This document shows positions 1-14,232 of a stretch of 64,000 nt of DNA, piece after piece. Both the position numbers and the translations under genes were made by a program. Under the pieces are notes generated by a model. The model saw only the letters and a program-made list of their open reading frames with translations, ran no database searches and was not told the origin of the DNA. The stretch is from Emcibacter sp048269205 (GTDB taxonomy: Bacteria; Pseudomonadota; Alphaproteobacteria; Sphingomonadales; Emcibacteraceae): NCBI RefSeq assembly GCF_048269205.1, contig NZ_JBLXJC010000002.1:496001-560000 (forward strand), in the 5' to 3' direction. How positions within the stretch are numbered: position 1 is the stretch's first letter; each line of letters starts with the position of its first letter.

Positions 1-22
1 GGCGGAGAGAGAATTAGGGAAA

Positions 23-99
23 TGGTGGGCCCGGCAGGACTCGAACCTGCGACCAAACCGTTATGAGCGGTTCGCTCTAACCAACTGAGCTACGGGCCC
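23..99 (-). tRNA. tRNA with CAT anticodon (Ile2 or Met)
   Basis: Read on the minus strand this is a complete 77-nt cloverleaf including an encoded CCA. The 7-bp acceptor stem is GGGCCCG with CGGGCCC, the D-arm is GCTC/GAGC, the anticodon stem is AACCG/CGGTT around the loop CTCATAA, and the T-arm is GCAGG/CCTGC around TTCGAGT. The anticodon is CAT. The acceptor stem resembles lysidine-modified tRNA-Ile2 more than elongator tRNA-Met; the sequence alone does not settle which. It lies 80 bp downstream of the PspB-like gene on the same strand. Confidence 0.95.
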
Positions 100-179
100 C
101 CGAAAGGATTAATGGTGAATAGCAGATCAGGGGGAATGAGAGCAAGCCGAAAGTGTATCCGGCTTACCCCGCCATATAT

Positions 180-452
180 TTATTTAAGCTCGTCGATTTC
201 GCGGGACAAATTATGGCTCTTGTCGGTGACGATACGCTCCAGGACCTTGATGCGCTCCTCAAGCCCCTCGATACGGTCAAGGTAAGGCTTGATCTGGTTC
301 TTGGAGTAATAATCATCATCGAGCCCAAGGTCATGGGCCAGGGTGCCAAGATCAAGCCGGGCACCGTTTTCCCTGGCCTTAAGCCAGTTTTTGATAACGC
401 CGCCGATGACCGCAATCAGAACGATCGCCACCACCATTTCAAAAGGTCCCAT
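180..452 (-). CDS. PspB-like small membrane coiled-coil protein
   Basis: A 90-residue protein. Residues 5-22 form one hydrophobic segment (MVVAIVLIAVIGGVI), followed by a charged middle part and a C-terminal heptad-like helix from about residue 60 (LEERIKVLERIVTD). One N-terminal membrane helix followed by a short coiled coil is the layout of the phage-shock protein PspB, and the LEERIKVLERIV stretch resembles that family. It is the last protein gene of the minus-strand yqeY-dnaG-rpoD run, 34 bp after rpoD. A stress-response role is inferred from similarity only; no pspA or pspC gene is visible nearby. Confidence 0.6.
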   Translation of the reverse strand: MGPFEMVVAIVLIAVIGGVIKNWLKARENGARLDLGTLAHDLGLDDDYYSKNQIKPYLDRIEGLEERIKVLERIVTDKSHNLSREIDELK

Positions 453-486
453 CGTCTATCCCCTTTTCAGTGACCTTGGGTTAACC

Positions 487-2544
<2,058 letters not shown>

Positions 2545-2627
2545 ATATAACCTCTAATATCCCAGACGTAGTAACTACTGAAACGCCCGGGCCGTCCTGC
2601 AACGGTCCCAGGTTCACATTATTATCT

Positions 2628-4595
2628 TCAGGAAGAGCTCTGCTTTCCCGATGCAATTCCATATTCATCCATGCTGGCGTCGACTCTGCGGGCGTGTTCG
2701 ATTTCTGCATTCAATGCCTGAAATCTTGCGAAAACCTCATCTGTCATATTTTCTGCCAGTTCCTGCTCTATGGCCTGCCGTTCCTTCTCCAGAACAAACA
2801 GACGTTTTCGATTGACCACATGCAGCCATCCCTGTTCCACATCCTGTGGCGCAGCGTCGGGCCACGCGAACCAATCGGCCTTGAGGACTTCCTGATCAAA
2901 TATGACTTCTATTGCCTTGCCGAATCCCTGATCTATCAGGTGGCGATTGAGGCTCTCTCTGTCAAGGTCCGAGTCGCGAAGTGATATACGTATGATTTCA
3001 TTACGGAGTTTGTCAAGCTCCTGTGATTCGAAATCACAAATTGCAAGCTCCTCGTGATGTTGCTCCAAAAGCCACGGATGGTTCAAAACCGTTAGAATCA
3101 TTAGCCTTTCAAGGTCCAGAAGCACCCGGCCGCCGGTCTTGCCCCGGGCCGTGTCGCTAAGGGTCCGCACCCCGTAGGATGGCTCTTTTGCCGCCCCCCG
3201 CCCCTTCCAGGTCCGGCTTTTACCTGCGCCGCCATACCGATTCTCGCCCGAGTCCCTCTGTCGCCCCATCCCGGAAGAGAGATTTTCCGGCAGAATTTCC
3301 TCGCCCAGATGTTTCTCCAGACGCTTGCGGAAATCATTCTGGTAATAGCCGCGGATTGTTTCGTTTTTGATTTCGGACAGGGTCTGCTGGATATTCTGCT
3401 GCAGGCCGGCGCGCTGTTCCGGCGTCTCGGCCGGCGTCGCCCGGATCAGCATCTCCCACAATACCGTGGCCAGCGGCCTGCCCTTTTCCAGCAGTTCGCC
3501 AAAAGCCCCGGCACCGTGCCCCTGCACGAAACTGTCCGGGTCCTCGCCTTCGGGAAGATAAATGAAGCGCAGGGAATGGCCCGGCTTGAGCAGGGGAAGC
3601 GCCCGCTCCACCACACGTTCCGCCGCTTTCAGCCCGGCCCGGTCTCCGTCAAAACACAGGATCGGCTCCGGCGCCAGCCGCCACAGCTCGCCAATCTGTT
3701 CCTCGGTCACCGCGGTGCCCAGCGGGGCTACGGCATACTGGAAGCCGGCCTGGGCCAGGGCGATCACATCCATATAGCCTTCTGCCACCAGCACCCGACC
3801 CTGGTCATAGGCCGCCTTGCGCGCCCCGGCCAGATTATAAAGCAGCCTGCCCTTGTGAAACAGCGGGGTTTCCGGGCTGTTGAGATATTTGGCCTTGGCC
3901 TCGGATGACAAGGCCCGGCCCCCGAAAGCCACCACCCGGCCCTGGCGGTCTGTGATGGGAAACATCACCCGGTGGCGGAAACGGTCATAGCTTTCTTTCT
4001 GGGTGCCCGGCTGATCATGGGGATCCGCCTCTGGCCTGATCAGAAGGCCGGCTTCTACCAGCATATCCTCGGTGATCCCGTCCCGGGCCAGCATGGCGTC
4101 CTTCAGCGCCGTGCGGCCATCCGGCGCATAACCGAGGCGGAAATCGCGGATGGTCGGCTCACTAAGCCCCCGGCGCAGGAGATAATCAAGCCCCTGCTTG
4201 CCGGCCCGGGTGCGCAATTGCGACTGATACCAGTGGCAGGCCGCCTCCATCACATCATAAAGATTTTTGCGTTTTTCCGTTTTCACCCGGTCTTCCGGGG
4301 TATATTCGGGCATGGGAAGTCCAGCCTGGGCGGCAAGGCGTTCCACCGCTTCGGGGAAGCTCAGCCCCTCCGTCTCGGTAACAAAACGGATGATGTCGCC
4401 ATGGGCGCCACAGCCGAAACAATGATAGAAGGCCTTGTCGTCATTGACCGTAAAGGAAGGTGTTTTTTCATTATGGAAGGGACAGAGGCCGGAATGTTCC
4501 CGCCCCTTGCGGACAAGCCGCACCTTGCGTCCAACCACTTCGCTGACCGGCAGACGCGACCTGATTTCTTCAAGAAAGTCCGGCGAAAAGCCCAT
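2628..4595 (-). CDS. dnaG: DNA primase DnaG
   Basis: A 655-residue primase that makes RNA primers at the replication fork. The N-terminal zinc-binding domain shows CPFH...CFGC (about residues 38-65). The catalytic core carries the TOPRIM motifs EGYMD (about 270) and the acidic pair in CFDGDRAG (about 312). The C-terminal part is the helicase-interaction domain, more variable in sequence. It lies between yqeY (78 bp upstream) and rpoD, an alphaproteobacterial form of the macromolecular-synthesis operon. rpsU, which heads this operon in enterobacteria, is at 53.9 kb in this window. Confidence 0.97.
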   Translation of the reverse strand: MGFSPDFLEEIRSRLPVSEVVGRKVRLVRKGREHSGLCPFHNEKTPSFTVNDDKAFYHCFGCGAHGDIIRFVTETEGLSFPEAVERLAAQAGLPMPEYTPEDRVKTEKRKNLYDVMEAACHWYQSQLRTRAGKQGLDYLLRRGLSEPTIRDFRLGYAPDGRTALKDAMLARDGITEDMLVEAGLLIRPEADPHDQPGTQKESYDRFRHRVMFPITDRQGRVVAFGGRALSSEAKAKYLNSPETPLFHKGRLLYNLAGARKAAYDQGRVLVAEGYMDVIALAQAGFQYAVAPLGTAVTEEQIGELWRLAPEPILCFDGDRAGLKAAERVVERALPLLKPGHSLRFIYLPEGEDPDSFVQGHGAGAFGELLEKGRPLATVLWEMLIRATPAETPEQRAGLQQNIQQTLSEIKNETIRGYYQNDFRKRLEKHLGEEILPENLSSGMGRQRDSGENRYGGAGKSRTWKGRGAAKEPSYGVRTLSDTARGKTGGRVLLDLERLMILTVLNHPWLLEQHHEELAICDFESQELDKLRNEIIRISLRDSDLDRESLNRHLIDQGFGKAIEVIFDQEVLKADWFAWPDAAPQDVEQGWLHVVNRKRLFVLEKERQAIEQELAENMTDEVFARFQALNAEIEHARRVDASMDEYGIASGKQSSS

Positions 4596-4673
4596 TCAAC
4601 TGGTCCACCCCTGTTGTCCGTCGTGTCCCCGGCACAGGCCGGGTCCGGCGGACAGATCATTACACATCAAAGA

Positions 4674-5129
4674 TCAGGATAAAATATCCTTGGCAGATGC
4701 GCTGGCCCTGGCAAAATCCATCTGGCCGGCATATTTCTCTTTCAGAAATGCCATGATTTTTCCGATATCCTTCAGGCCGGACGCTTCCGTCTCGCCAATG
4801 GCTTCCCTGACGGCGGCCTGAATTTCATCTTCGCTCATCTGGCGGGGCAGAAATTCGGAAATGATTTCCATTTCCTCTTTTTCCTGTTCCGCCAGTTCCA
4901 GGCGGCCCCCTTCTTCGTAGGCCTTGACGCTTTCCTTGCGCTGCTTCACCATTTTGGAGAGGATTTCGATGATGTCGTCATCGCCGACGCTCTGGTTGCC
5001 GGCTTCCGTCCGTTTGGAAATGTCACGATCCTTGATGGCGGCCAGGATGAGTCGCACTGTCGCCAGCCGACGTTTGTCCTTGTCCTTCATCGCCTGCTTC
5101 ATGGCGTCGTTGAGTTTCTCACGCAACAT
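4674..5129 (-). CDS. yqeY: GatB/YqeY domain protein
   Basis: A 151-residue YqeY-type protein, homologous to the tail domain of the amidotransferase subunit GatB that contacts tRNA. Family signatures seen are the N-terminal LREKLNDAMKQAMKDKDKRRLATVRLI (paraphrased: a charged helix followed by TVRLI), the central QRKESVKAYEEGGR and the C-terminal FLPRQMSEDEI. Free-standing YqeY proteins have no settled function. It is the first gene of the yqeY-dnaG-rpoD run. The start ATG at 5129 has an AAGGA about 12 nt upstream, a rather long spacing. The leader upstream contains a terminator-like hairpin. Confidence 0.93.
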   Translation of the reverse strand: MLREKLNDAMKQAMKDKDKRRLATVRLILAAIKDRDISKRTEAGNQSVGDDDIIEILSKMVKQRKESVKAYEEGGRLELAEQEKEEMEIISEFLPRQMSEDEIQAAVREAIGETEASGLKDIGKIMAFLKEKYAGQMDFARASASAKDILS

Positions 5130-5150
5130 ATTGATTTCATATCCTTTTTT

Positions 5151-5208
5151 ACAAAAAGGCCGACTAGATCATTGAAGAAACAGTCGGCTCTCTCTTTCAG
5201 GAAAGAGA
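5151..5208 (-). promoter_or_regulatory. Leader with hairpin and terminator-like structure before yqeY
   Basis: On the minus strand, just upstream of yqeY, a perfect 8-bp hairpin (arms 5191-5198 and 5201-5208, TCTCTTTC type) is followed by a 7-bp GCCGACT/AGTCGGC stem (5182-5188 with 5159-5165, 16-nt loop) and then CTTTTTG. The second hairpin plus T-tract has the form of an intrinsic terminator placed 22 nt before the yqeY start, so it could attenuate the yqeY-dnaG-rpoD operon. This is inference; it might instead end an unrelated short transcript. Confidence 0.5.
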
Positions 5209-5296
5209 TAACTCTATCGTATATGAACCTAAAAATCAACCTGAAATAAAGTTTTAACCCATTGATTTTAAAAGATAATTTTTTAAAATGTTTTTC

Positions 5297-5325
5297 TTGA
5301 CCTACATGGGACGATTGCTTAAGTT
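5297..5325 (+). promoter_or_regulatory. Possible carAB promoter
   Basis: TTGACC at 5297-5302 is a good -35 hexamer; 17 bp later lies TAAGTT (5320-5325), a poor -10. It is the best plus-strand promoter candidate in the 309-bp yqeY-carA gap and lies about 115 bp before carA. No PyrR-type or other named leader is recognised. Confidence 0.3.
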
Positions 5326-5438
5326 CCGGTCAATTTGCGTCGGGGCAAGGGACAGGATATGCTGTCCGCAACACACCGCCCTGTAAGCCGCCGGATATAA
5401 ATCGCCAGATAAAGTTCAGTAGAGAAATCGAGCCGTTC

Positions 5439-6618
5439 ATGAACCACGATCAGACCGACCACAACCCGCCGCACCCGAACATCAACGCCGCTCTTGTCCT
5501 GGCAGACGGCACCGTTTTCTGGGGCTACGGAATAGGTGCCGAGGCCACAGTGGTCGGCGAGGTCTGCTTCAATACCGCCATGACCGGTTACCAGGAAATC
5601 CTGACCGATCCCTCCTATGCCGGGCAGATCGTCACTTTTACCTTTCCCCATATCGGCAATGTGGGCACCAATGACGAGGATATTGAAACCTCGCCGGAAC
5701 ATAATCCGGGCGGTGCGGCGCTGGGCCTTATCGTACGCGAGGACATTACCAATCCGTCCAACTTCCGCGCCGGCAAACATCTTGATGACTGGTGCAGGGA
5801 AAGGAATCTGACCGGTATTTCCGGGATCGACACCCGTCGGCTGACCCGCCACATCCGTTTGAACGGCGCCCCCAACGGCGTCGTTTTCTATAACAGGGCC
5901 GGCCGGTTCGACATTCCGGCCCTGATTGAACAGGCCCGCGCCTGGCCCGGTCTCAACGGCATGGACCTGGCAAAGACCGTCACCTGCCCCAAACCCTACA
6001 GTTGGGACGAAACCCGCTGGGTTTTGAGAGAAGGCTACGGAAAACAAACTTCACCTAAAGCCCATGTGGTGGCCATTGACTATGGCATCAAGCGCAACAT
6101 TCTGCGTTGCCTGGCCACCAGCGGCGCCAAAATCACCGTGGTGCCCGCCACCACAAGCGCTGCCGAGGTTCTGGCCCTGAAACCGGACGGGATATTCCTG
6201 TCCAACGGCCCCGGCGATCCGGCCGCTACAGGCGAATACGCCATTCCTGTGATCAAGGAACTGCTCGAGACCAGCATCCCGATGTTCGGGATCTGCCTCG
6301 GCCATCAGATGCTGGCCCTTGCCGTCGGCGCCAAAACCGTCAAGATGCACCAGGGCCATCGCGGCGCCAACCACCCGGTGATGGATTACAACACGGACAA
6401 GGTTGAAATTACCTCCATGAACCACGGTTTTATGGTGGACAAGGACAGCCTGCCCAACAACGTGAAAGTCAGCCACATTTCCCTGTTCGACCAGACCCTC
6501 TGCGGACTGGAACTGGTGGATCGTCCGGCTTTTTCCGTACAGCATCACCCGGAAGCCAGCCCGGGACCCCAGGACAGCCACTACCTGTTTGACCGTTTCA
6601 TGGAGATGATAGAGAAAC

Positions 6619-6626
<8 letters not shown>
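5439..6626 (+). CDS. carA: Carbamoyl-phosphate synthase small subunit
   Basis: A 395-residue glutaminase subunit that supplies ammonia to CarB for carbamoyl phosphate, the precursor of pyrimidines and arginine. The N-terminal CPSase domain starts with ALVLADGTVFWGYG. The C-terminal class-I glutamine amidotransferase domain has the nucleophile cysteine in GICLGHQ and the catalytic histidine and glutamate in HHPEASPGP. The ATG at 5439 has no strong Shine-Dalgarno sequence. The stop overlaps the carB start by 8 bp, so the two are probably translationally coupled. Confidence 0.98.
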
Positions 6627-9936
<3,310 letters not shown>

Positions 9937-10029
9937 CCTGTCAAAATAGACTTGAACAAACTGTCGCATTGCCCCGGGGAGGCAGGGGCTGTGCGAAAGA
10001 TTTTTATTTGCTGAACAGAAAAAAGAGCC

Positions 10030-10503
10030 ATGGTAGAAAAAGTTCCAATGACCGCAGCCGGTCATATCAAACTTGAAGCAGAACTGAAACATCTCAAACA
10101 TGACGCCCGTCCGTCCGTGATCAAAGCGATTGAGGAAGCCCGCGCCCATGGAGATCTTTCGGAAAATGCCGAATATCATGCTGCCAAAGAACAGCAGGGC
10201 ATGATTGAAGGCCGGATTCAGGAAATCGAGGACAAAATCAGCCGGGCTGAAGTTATCGACCCCGCCGACCTGAGTGGCGACAAGGTGGTTTTTGCCTCTA
10301 CCGTCACCATTGCCGACGAAGACGACAAGGAATTCACCTACCAGATTGTTGGCGTGGATGAAGTGGATGTGAGCAACGGCAAGATTTCCCTGAGCTCTCC
10401 GCTCGGCCATGCCCTGATCGGCCGCAGGGTCGGTGACGAGGTGGAAGTAAAAACCCCCCAGGGCGAAACCTACTACGAGATTGTCAAAATCGAGTTTAAA
10501 TAG
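10030..10503 (+). CDS. greA: Transcription elongation factor GreA
   Basis: A 157-residue factor that rescues backtracked RNA polymerase by stimulating transcript cleavage. The N-terminal coiled coil contains the acidic tip region (ARAHGDLSENAEYHAAKEQQ), and the C-terminal FKBP-like domain ends with GHALIGRRVGDEVEVKTPQGE. Length is typical. It lies 93 bp after carB, a common alphaproteobacterial order, and is followed by an intrinsic terminator. Confidence 0.97.
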   Translation: MVEKVPMTAAGHIKLEAELKHLKHDARPSVIKAIEEARAHGDLSENAEYHAAKEQQGMIEGRIQEIEDKISRAEVIDPADLSGDKVVFASTVTIADEDDKEFTYQIVGVDEVDVSNGKISLSSPLGHALIGRRVGDEVEVKTPQGETYYEIVKIEFK

Positions 10504-10529
10504 GTTTTCCTGACATCCCTAAAAAAACA

Positions 10530-10555
10530 AAGCCACCGGATCGGTGGCTTTTTCT
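10530..10555. terminator. Intrinsic terminator after greA, shared with lrp
   Basis: A perfect stem AAGCCACCG / CGGTGGCTT with a 3-nt loop, followed by TTTTT on the plus strand and preceded by AAAAAAACAA, which gives a T-rich tail on the minus strand. It sits between convergent greA and lrp and can serve both. Confidence 0.9.
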
Positions 10556-10581
10556 TTGTCGGCATGAATGCGGAATGACCC

Positions 10582-11052
10582 TCAGTCCACAGGCACCCCG
10601 TGCAGATGCTTTCCGCAACGGATGCTGAGTGAGGTTTTCACACTGGCCACATTGGGAGCAGGCGTCAGCTTTGTGGTCAGGAAATTCTGGAATTGAGCCA
10701 AATCACGAGAGACGATTTTGAGAATAAAATCGATTTCCCCGTTCAGCATATAGGCTTCCCTGACCAGGGGCCACGCATTGACCATTTCCTCGAAAGCCTT
10801 GAGATCATTTTCTGCCTGGCTGTGCAAACCGACCATAGCGAAAACCGTCAGGCCATAGCCAAGGGCCTCTGCATTCAGATCGGCATGATAGCCCTGGATA
10901 TACCCCGCATCCTCCAGCGCCCGGACCCGACGCAGACAGGGCGGTGCAGTGATACCAACCCGTTCCGCCAGCTCCACATTGGTCATGCGGCCGTCTTGCT
11001 GCAGATTCTCGAGAATTCGACGATCAATTTCGTCCAGTTTAACCTGATGCAT
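10582..11052 (-). CDS. lrp: Lrp/AsnC family transcriptional regulator
   Basis: A 156-residue regulator. The N-terminal winged helix-turn-helix (DEIDRRILENLQQDGR, LAERVGITAPPCLRRVRALE) binds DNA; the C-terminal RAM/AsnC ligand-binding domain spans about 70-150 (AEALGYGLTVFAMVGL, RDLAQFQNFL). Family members usually sense amino acids and often regulate their own gene and the divergent one, here a histidine-kinase-like gene. Whether it is global Lrp or a specific paralogue cannot be told. It has a clear promoter at 11093-11121. Confidence 0.92.
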   Translation of the reverse strand: MHQVKLDEIDRRILENLQQDGRMTNVELAERVGITAPPCLRRVRALEDAGYIQGYHADLNAEALGYGLTVFAMVGLHSQAENDLKAFEEMVNAWPLVREAYMLNGEIDFILKIVSRDLAQFQNFLTTKLTPAPNVASVKTSLSIRCGKHLHGVPVD

Positions 11053-11092
11053 AGGGTCCCCTTAAATTTGCAACTTAATACGCTATGATTTT

Positions 11093-11121
11093 TTTATACC
11101 GGATTCCCCCCATTACGGCAA
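11093..11121 (-). promoter_or_regulatory. Promoter of lrp
   Basis: On the minus strand TTGCCG (11121-11116), a 17-bp spacer and TATAAA (11098-11093) form a good sigma-70 promoter, giving a leader of about 35 nt. The rest of the 353-bp gap up to the next gene (11053-11405) is AT-rich and shows no other gene; a 106-residue reading frame there has no family features. Confidence 0.65.
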
Positions 11122-11405
11122 GAAAATGTCATGACGTTGATAGAAAATATCTATTTTTTTCAAGACGGTAAAATAATAAACAAACTGTTTTCATCACAAA
11201 CAATATTCAGCAGAGCTTCCCCAGGACTTTTTTCCGCATCGTCGCACACCGGATTTCTGTCAGCCGGGAAAGATTTGGGCTGGCACTTGCGGACAGAAAA
11301 AGTTATAGTGTCCGGAAGGGGAGACGGAAGTCCGGAAGATAAAATTTTAATCAATGACGGTGTTGCCTGCACACCGTGTGTTATTGTGCATCTAAAGGGA
11401 ATGCA

Positions 11406-13652
11406 GTGCCAGAAAGCGCTATGTATGATGATAAAATCCGGAACTTGCTAGAACTGGCCCGGGACGATTCCCTGCAGAGCAGGACGCTTCTTTTTTCACA
11501 CATTTGTGACCTTTTTCTACAGCAACGTCCGATGCAGTCGGACAAGCAGGTCCGGATGCTGCTGGATATCCTGCGCGAACTCCTGTCAAATGTAAGAGTG
11601 GAAACCCGCGTGGAAATAGCGGGTCTTCTGGCAGATATGAACCATCCCCCCCAGGAACTGGTCAATATTCTCAGCGAGGATGTCGCCGAGGTTGCCGCCC
11701 CGCTGCTGGAAAGGGCGATCATTTCCGATGAACAGCTTATGCATCTGGTCCGCTACGGCAGTGACGGCCACCGCCTGCATATCAGCCGCCGGTTCGGTTT
11801 GTCGCCGCTTGTGCGTGAGGAACTGACCCGACAGCAACATAAACACCAGGAACAGATCCGCCACAAGCTCAGTCTGAATGCACTTGAACAGCGCGAAGCG
11901 GGCCGCCGTCCTGAACTCGACGAGTCCATGACCGCCAATATTCTTGAGCTGGTCCGGGCTCAGAACCTTCACGGCAGTTTTACCGACGAAGAAGAAACGG
12001 GTGAGCCCTCCCGACAGGACGCTGGCGAACAGACACCCTCCGACAGCGGAGATAAAAGCGCCGCAGGTCCTAAACTTGTCCTGGATAACAGGGGGCCGTC
12101 TTCCCGCGACGTCCCCTCTTTCCTGAAAAAGGAAAAAACACCCGAGACCCCTGACAACGGCGAGGAAGATACTTCAGACGGGGAGACCGTCCAGATCAGC
12201 CTTGCCACCCTGTCAAAAGCCATTTTCAATCTTGAAGAGGAAGCCAGGCTGGCCAGCTCTTTCGGCAAACACGCCGAAACGGGCGACGAAGCCTCCCCCG
12301 AACGGATTCCTCACGATCACGGACACCCGCCCGGCAAAGCCGCCAACGATCAGGCGGAACAGCAGTCTGAGGCCGAAATCGAAGCTCCGGTTTCTGTTGA
12401 AGCGGAAAAACCGGATTCAGATATTGAAACTGCCGAGCAGGCACGCCAGCAGTCAAAGCGCAGCAGGGATTATGTTCGCGCCACCGCGGACTGGTTCTGG
12501 GAAATCAACCGGATGGGCACCATCAAGTTTCTGTCCGAGGAAGCCTTCACAGCCTTTGGGCGCCCCGCCAACAGCATGATCGGCGAGGATTTCATCGAAA
12601 TGTGCGAGGTGCCGCCGGATCACACAGGCAGTCCCGGCCTGGAATCCCTGTTTGAACAACGCACCCCTTTCCGGGATCAGCCTTTCCTGGTGCGCTCTGA
12701 AGAGGGCGACAGCACCAAATGGCTGCTTAGCGGCATCGCCGTGTTTGATATCCAGACCGGGCGCTTTACCGGCTTCAGGGGCAGCGCACGGGCCGCCGAT
12801 GCCTCACAGGATCTCCTCTCTGTACAAAAGGAGGACGAGGAAGCCGCAGAAAATACACAGATCACCCGACCCGCCGCAATGGCACCGACGCCATCCCGGA
12901 AAGAAGCGAAGCGGGAGAAGGAAGATCATATTGCTTCGGAACTCCTGCAGAACCTGTCCCACGAATTCCGCACACCGCTCAATGCCATTATCGGTTTTTC
13001 CGAAATGATTGACATGGAGGCCTGGGGCCCGGTCAACGAGCAGTACCGGGAGCATACCAAAAACATTCTGAGCGCAGCAAATCTGCTGAAAGATGCCGTG
13101 AATGATGTGCTGGATTCGGCAAAACTGGACTCCGGCCTGATCGAGGTCACCCCCGAATCCTTCTCTCTCAAATCCATTATTGATACCTGCGCAGAAAAGA
13201 TCACACCGCTGGCCACGAGCAAAAAGATCAAGTTCCACAGCAGCAGCGATAATATTGACGTTATTCTCTACAATGATCGCCAGTGTCTCGAAATGTGTCT
13301 CGGCAAGATGATCTCCAGTGCCATGAAAAAGGCCCGCGAGGGGGATTTCATGAATCTTTCCGTTCTCATGAGCAGCAACGCCCAGGTCAGAATCGAGGTC
13401 CCCCTGCTGGGACAGAAAATTACTGAAGATGACACCGAAAAGCTGTTCCAGAAGGTTGCCAACGATGGTGACAGGTCAGGAAATAACGGAAAAGCAGAAA
13501 AAATTTCCACCCCGAGACTGGCCCCCGGATACGGCCTTTCCGTTGCCCGGGACCTTGCCCGGCTGATCGGCGGAGACCTTTCCTGCCATTGTCAGGACGG
13601 CTATGTGAGCCACCTGGTCCTGACGATCGCCAATTACCCCCAAAATGCCTAA
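11406..13652 (+). CDS. DUF2336-PAS-HisKA protein with degenerate ATPase domain
   Basis: About 748 residues from a GTG start at 11406, chosen because AAAGGGA lies 5 nt upstream; an upstream in-frame GTG (11376) and an ATG (11421) are alternatives. Residues ~5-150 look like the helical DUF2336 domain, then a long charged linker, a PAS domain (~355-460, DWFWEINRMGTIKFLS) and a HisKA dimerisation domain with an intact H-box (SHEFRTPLN, His about 519). The C-terminal HATPase-like part is eroded: the N-box position reads MISSAMKKA without the usual asparagine and no DxGxG motif is found, though a GYGLS G2-like motif remains. It precedes the Tad pilus genes. No response regulator is adjacent, so it may be a scaffold or phosphotransfer protein. 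Confidence 0.8.
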   Translation: MPESAMYDDKIRNLLELARDDSLQSRTLLFSHICDLFLQQRPMQSDKQVRMLLDILRELLSNVRVETRVEIAGLLADMNHPPQELVNILSEDVAEVAAPLLERAIISDEQLMHLVRYGSDGHRLHISRRFGLSPLVREELTRQQHKHQEQIRHKLSLNALEQREAGRRPELDESMTANILELVRAQNLHGSFTDEEETGEPSRQDAGEQTPSDSGDKSAAGPKLVLDNRGPSSRDVPSFLKKEKTPETPDNGEEDTSDGETVQISLATLSKAIFNLEEEARLASSFGKHAETGDEASPERIPHDHGHPPGKAANDQAEQQSEAEIEAPVSVEAEKPDSDIETAEQARQQSKRSRDYVRATADWFWEINRMGTIKFLSEEAFTAFGRPANSMIGEDFIEMCEVPPDHTGSPGLESLFEQRTPFRDQPFLVRSEEGDSTKWLLSGIAVFDIQTGRFTGFRGSARAADASQDLLSVQKEDEEAAENTQITRPAAMAPTPSRKEAKREKEDHIASELLQNLSHEFRTPLNAIIGFSEMIDMEAWGPVNEQYREHTKNILSAANLLKDAVNDVLDSAKLDSGLIEVTPESFSLKSIIDTCAEKITPLATSKKIKFHSSSDNIDVILYNDRQCLEMCLGKMISSAMKKAREGDFMNLSVLMSSNAQVRIEVPLLGQKITEDDTEKLFQKVANDGDRSGNNGKAEKISTPRLAPGYGLSVARDLARLIGGDLSCHCQDGYVSHLVLTIANYPQNA

Positions 13653-13930
13653 GCTGTTATAATTCTTAATTCTTTCAAAATATAAGAGTTAACTATTGTG
13701 ATCATTCCGCCATCTTTAGGGAATGAGCATGTAAAGTTTTATGTTTTTTTGATGAAAAAACACTTTAACAACAAGTTAATTTTTGTTCAATTTAACCATT
13801 GTAAGTATTTGTAATAAAACGATAAAAAAGGAATTGTATTAACTTTTTGTTCATAACTTCCGGGCATAGTGATAGTCACAAATTTGGCATAGGAACCTAA
13901 TTTAACTATTGGCACATTGGAGTAAACGAA
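13653..13930. other. AT-rich gap before the first pilin gene
   Basis: 278 bp without a gene, strongly AT-rich and rich in TTAA. It should contain the flp promoter. The best sigma-70 guess is TTGTTC (about 13848) and TGATAG 17 bp later, near 13871; this is weak. I see no confident sigma-54 site and no CtrA box with 7-bp spacing. Confidence 0.4.
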
Positions 13931-14107
13931 ATGAAAATGTTTTTTGCTAAACTGAAGAAATCTGAAGCTGGTGCAACTGCTATCGAATATGGTCTGATTG
14001 CTGCTCTCGTAGCTGTTGCTGCCATCGCCGGTCTGCAGGCTGTTAGTTCTTCTCTGAACAACACCTTCACAGCAGTTTCTACCGAGCTTAACACTGCCAG
14101 CCAGTAA
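13931..14107 (+). CDS. flp: Flp-type pilin, first copy
   Basis: A 58-residue prepilin, the major subunit of Tad pili. A short basic leader ends in glycine (SEAG), followed by the processing motif ATAIEYGLIAA with glutamate at +5 and tyrosine at +6, then a hydrophobic helix (LVAVAAIAGL) and a small serine/threonine-rich tail. CpaA in this locus should cleave it. The ATG at 13931 follows GGAGTAAACGAA. The gene is monocistronic in form because a strong terminator follows 28 bp later, which would allow pilin expression well above the assembly genes. Confidence 0.95.
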   Translation: MKMFFAKLKKSEAGATAIEYGLIAALVAVAAIAGLQAVSSSLNNTFTAVSTELNTASQ

Positions 14108-14135
14108 TCAAGCTTTCGGTATAATCTGAAAAGAG

Positions 14136-14174
14136 CGGCTTTGGCCTTACAACAAGGCCAGAGCCGTTTTTTTT
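14136..14174 (+). terminator. Intrinsic terminator after first pilin gene
   Basis: A 13-bp stem CGGCTTTGGCCTT (14136-14148) with AAGGCCAGAGCCG (14154-14166), one T-G wobble, a 5-nt loop, and eight T residues (14167-14174). It separates the first pilin from the rest of the locus. Confidence 0.95.
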
Positions 14175-14232
14175 CAGTCCCGTTATTTCCGGACACACAT
14201 GATTTGACATTCAGGATTACAGGGGAAAGGTC

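Noticed and set aside
11131..11451. 106-residue plus-strand frame between lrp and the kinase-like gene
   Set aside because: It overlaps the supported kinase start out of frame, lies in AT-rich promoter DNA, and has no family pattern or ribosome site.
13653..13930. CtrA or sigma-54 site before the first pilin gene
   Set aside because: TTAA motifs are frequent but none have the 7-bp spacing of a CtrA box, and TGGCAC at 13911 is not followed by TTGC at the right distance.
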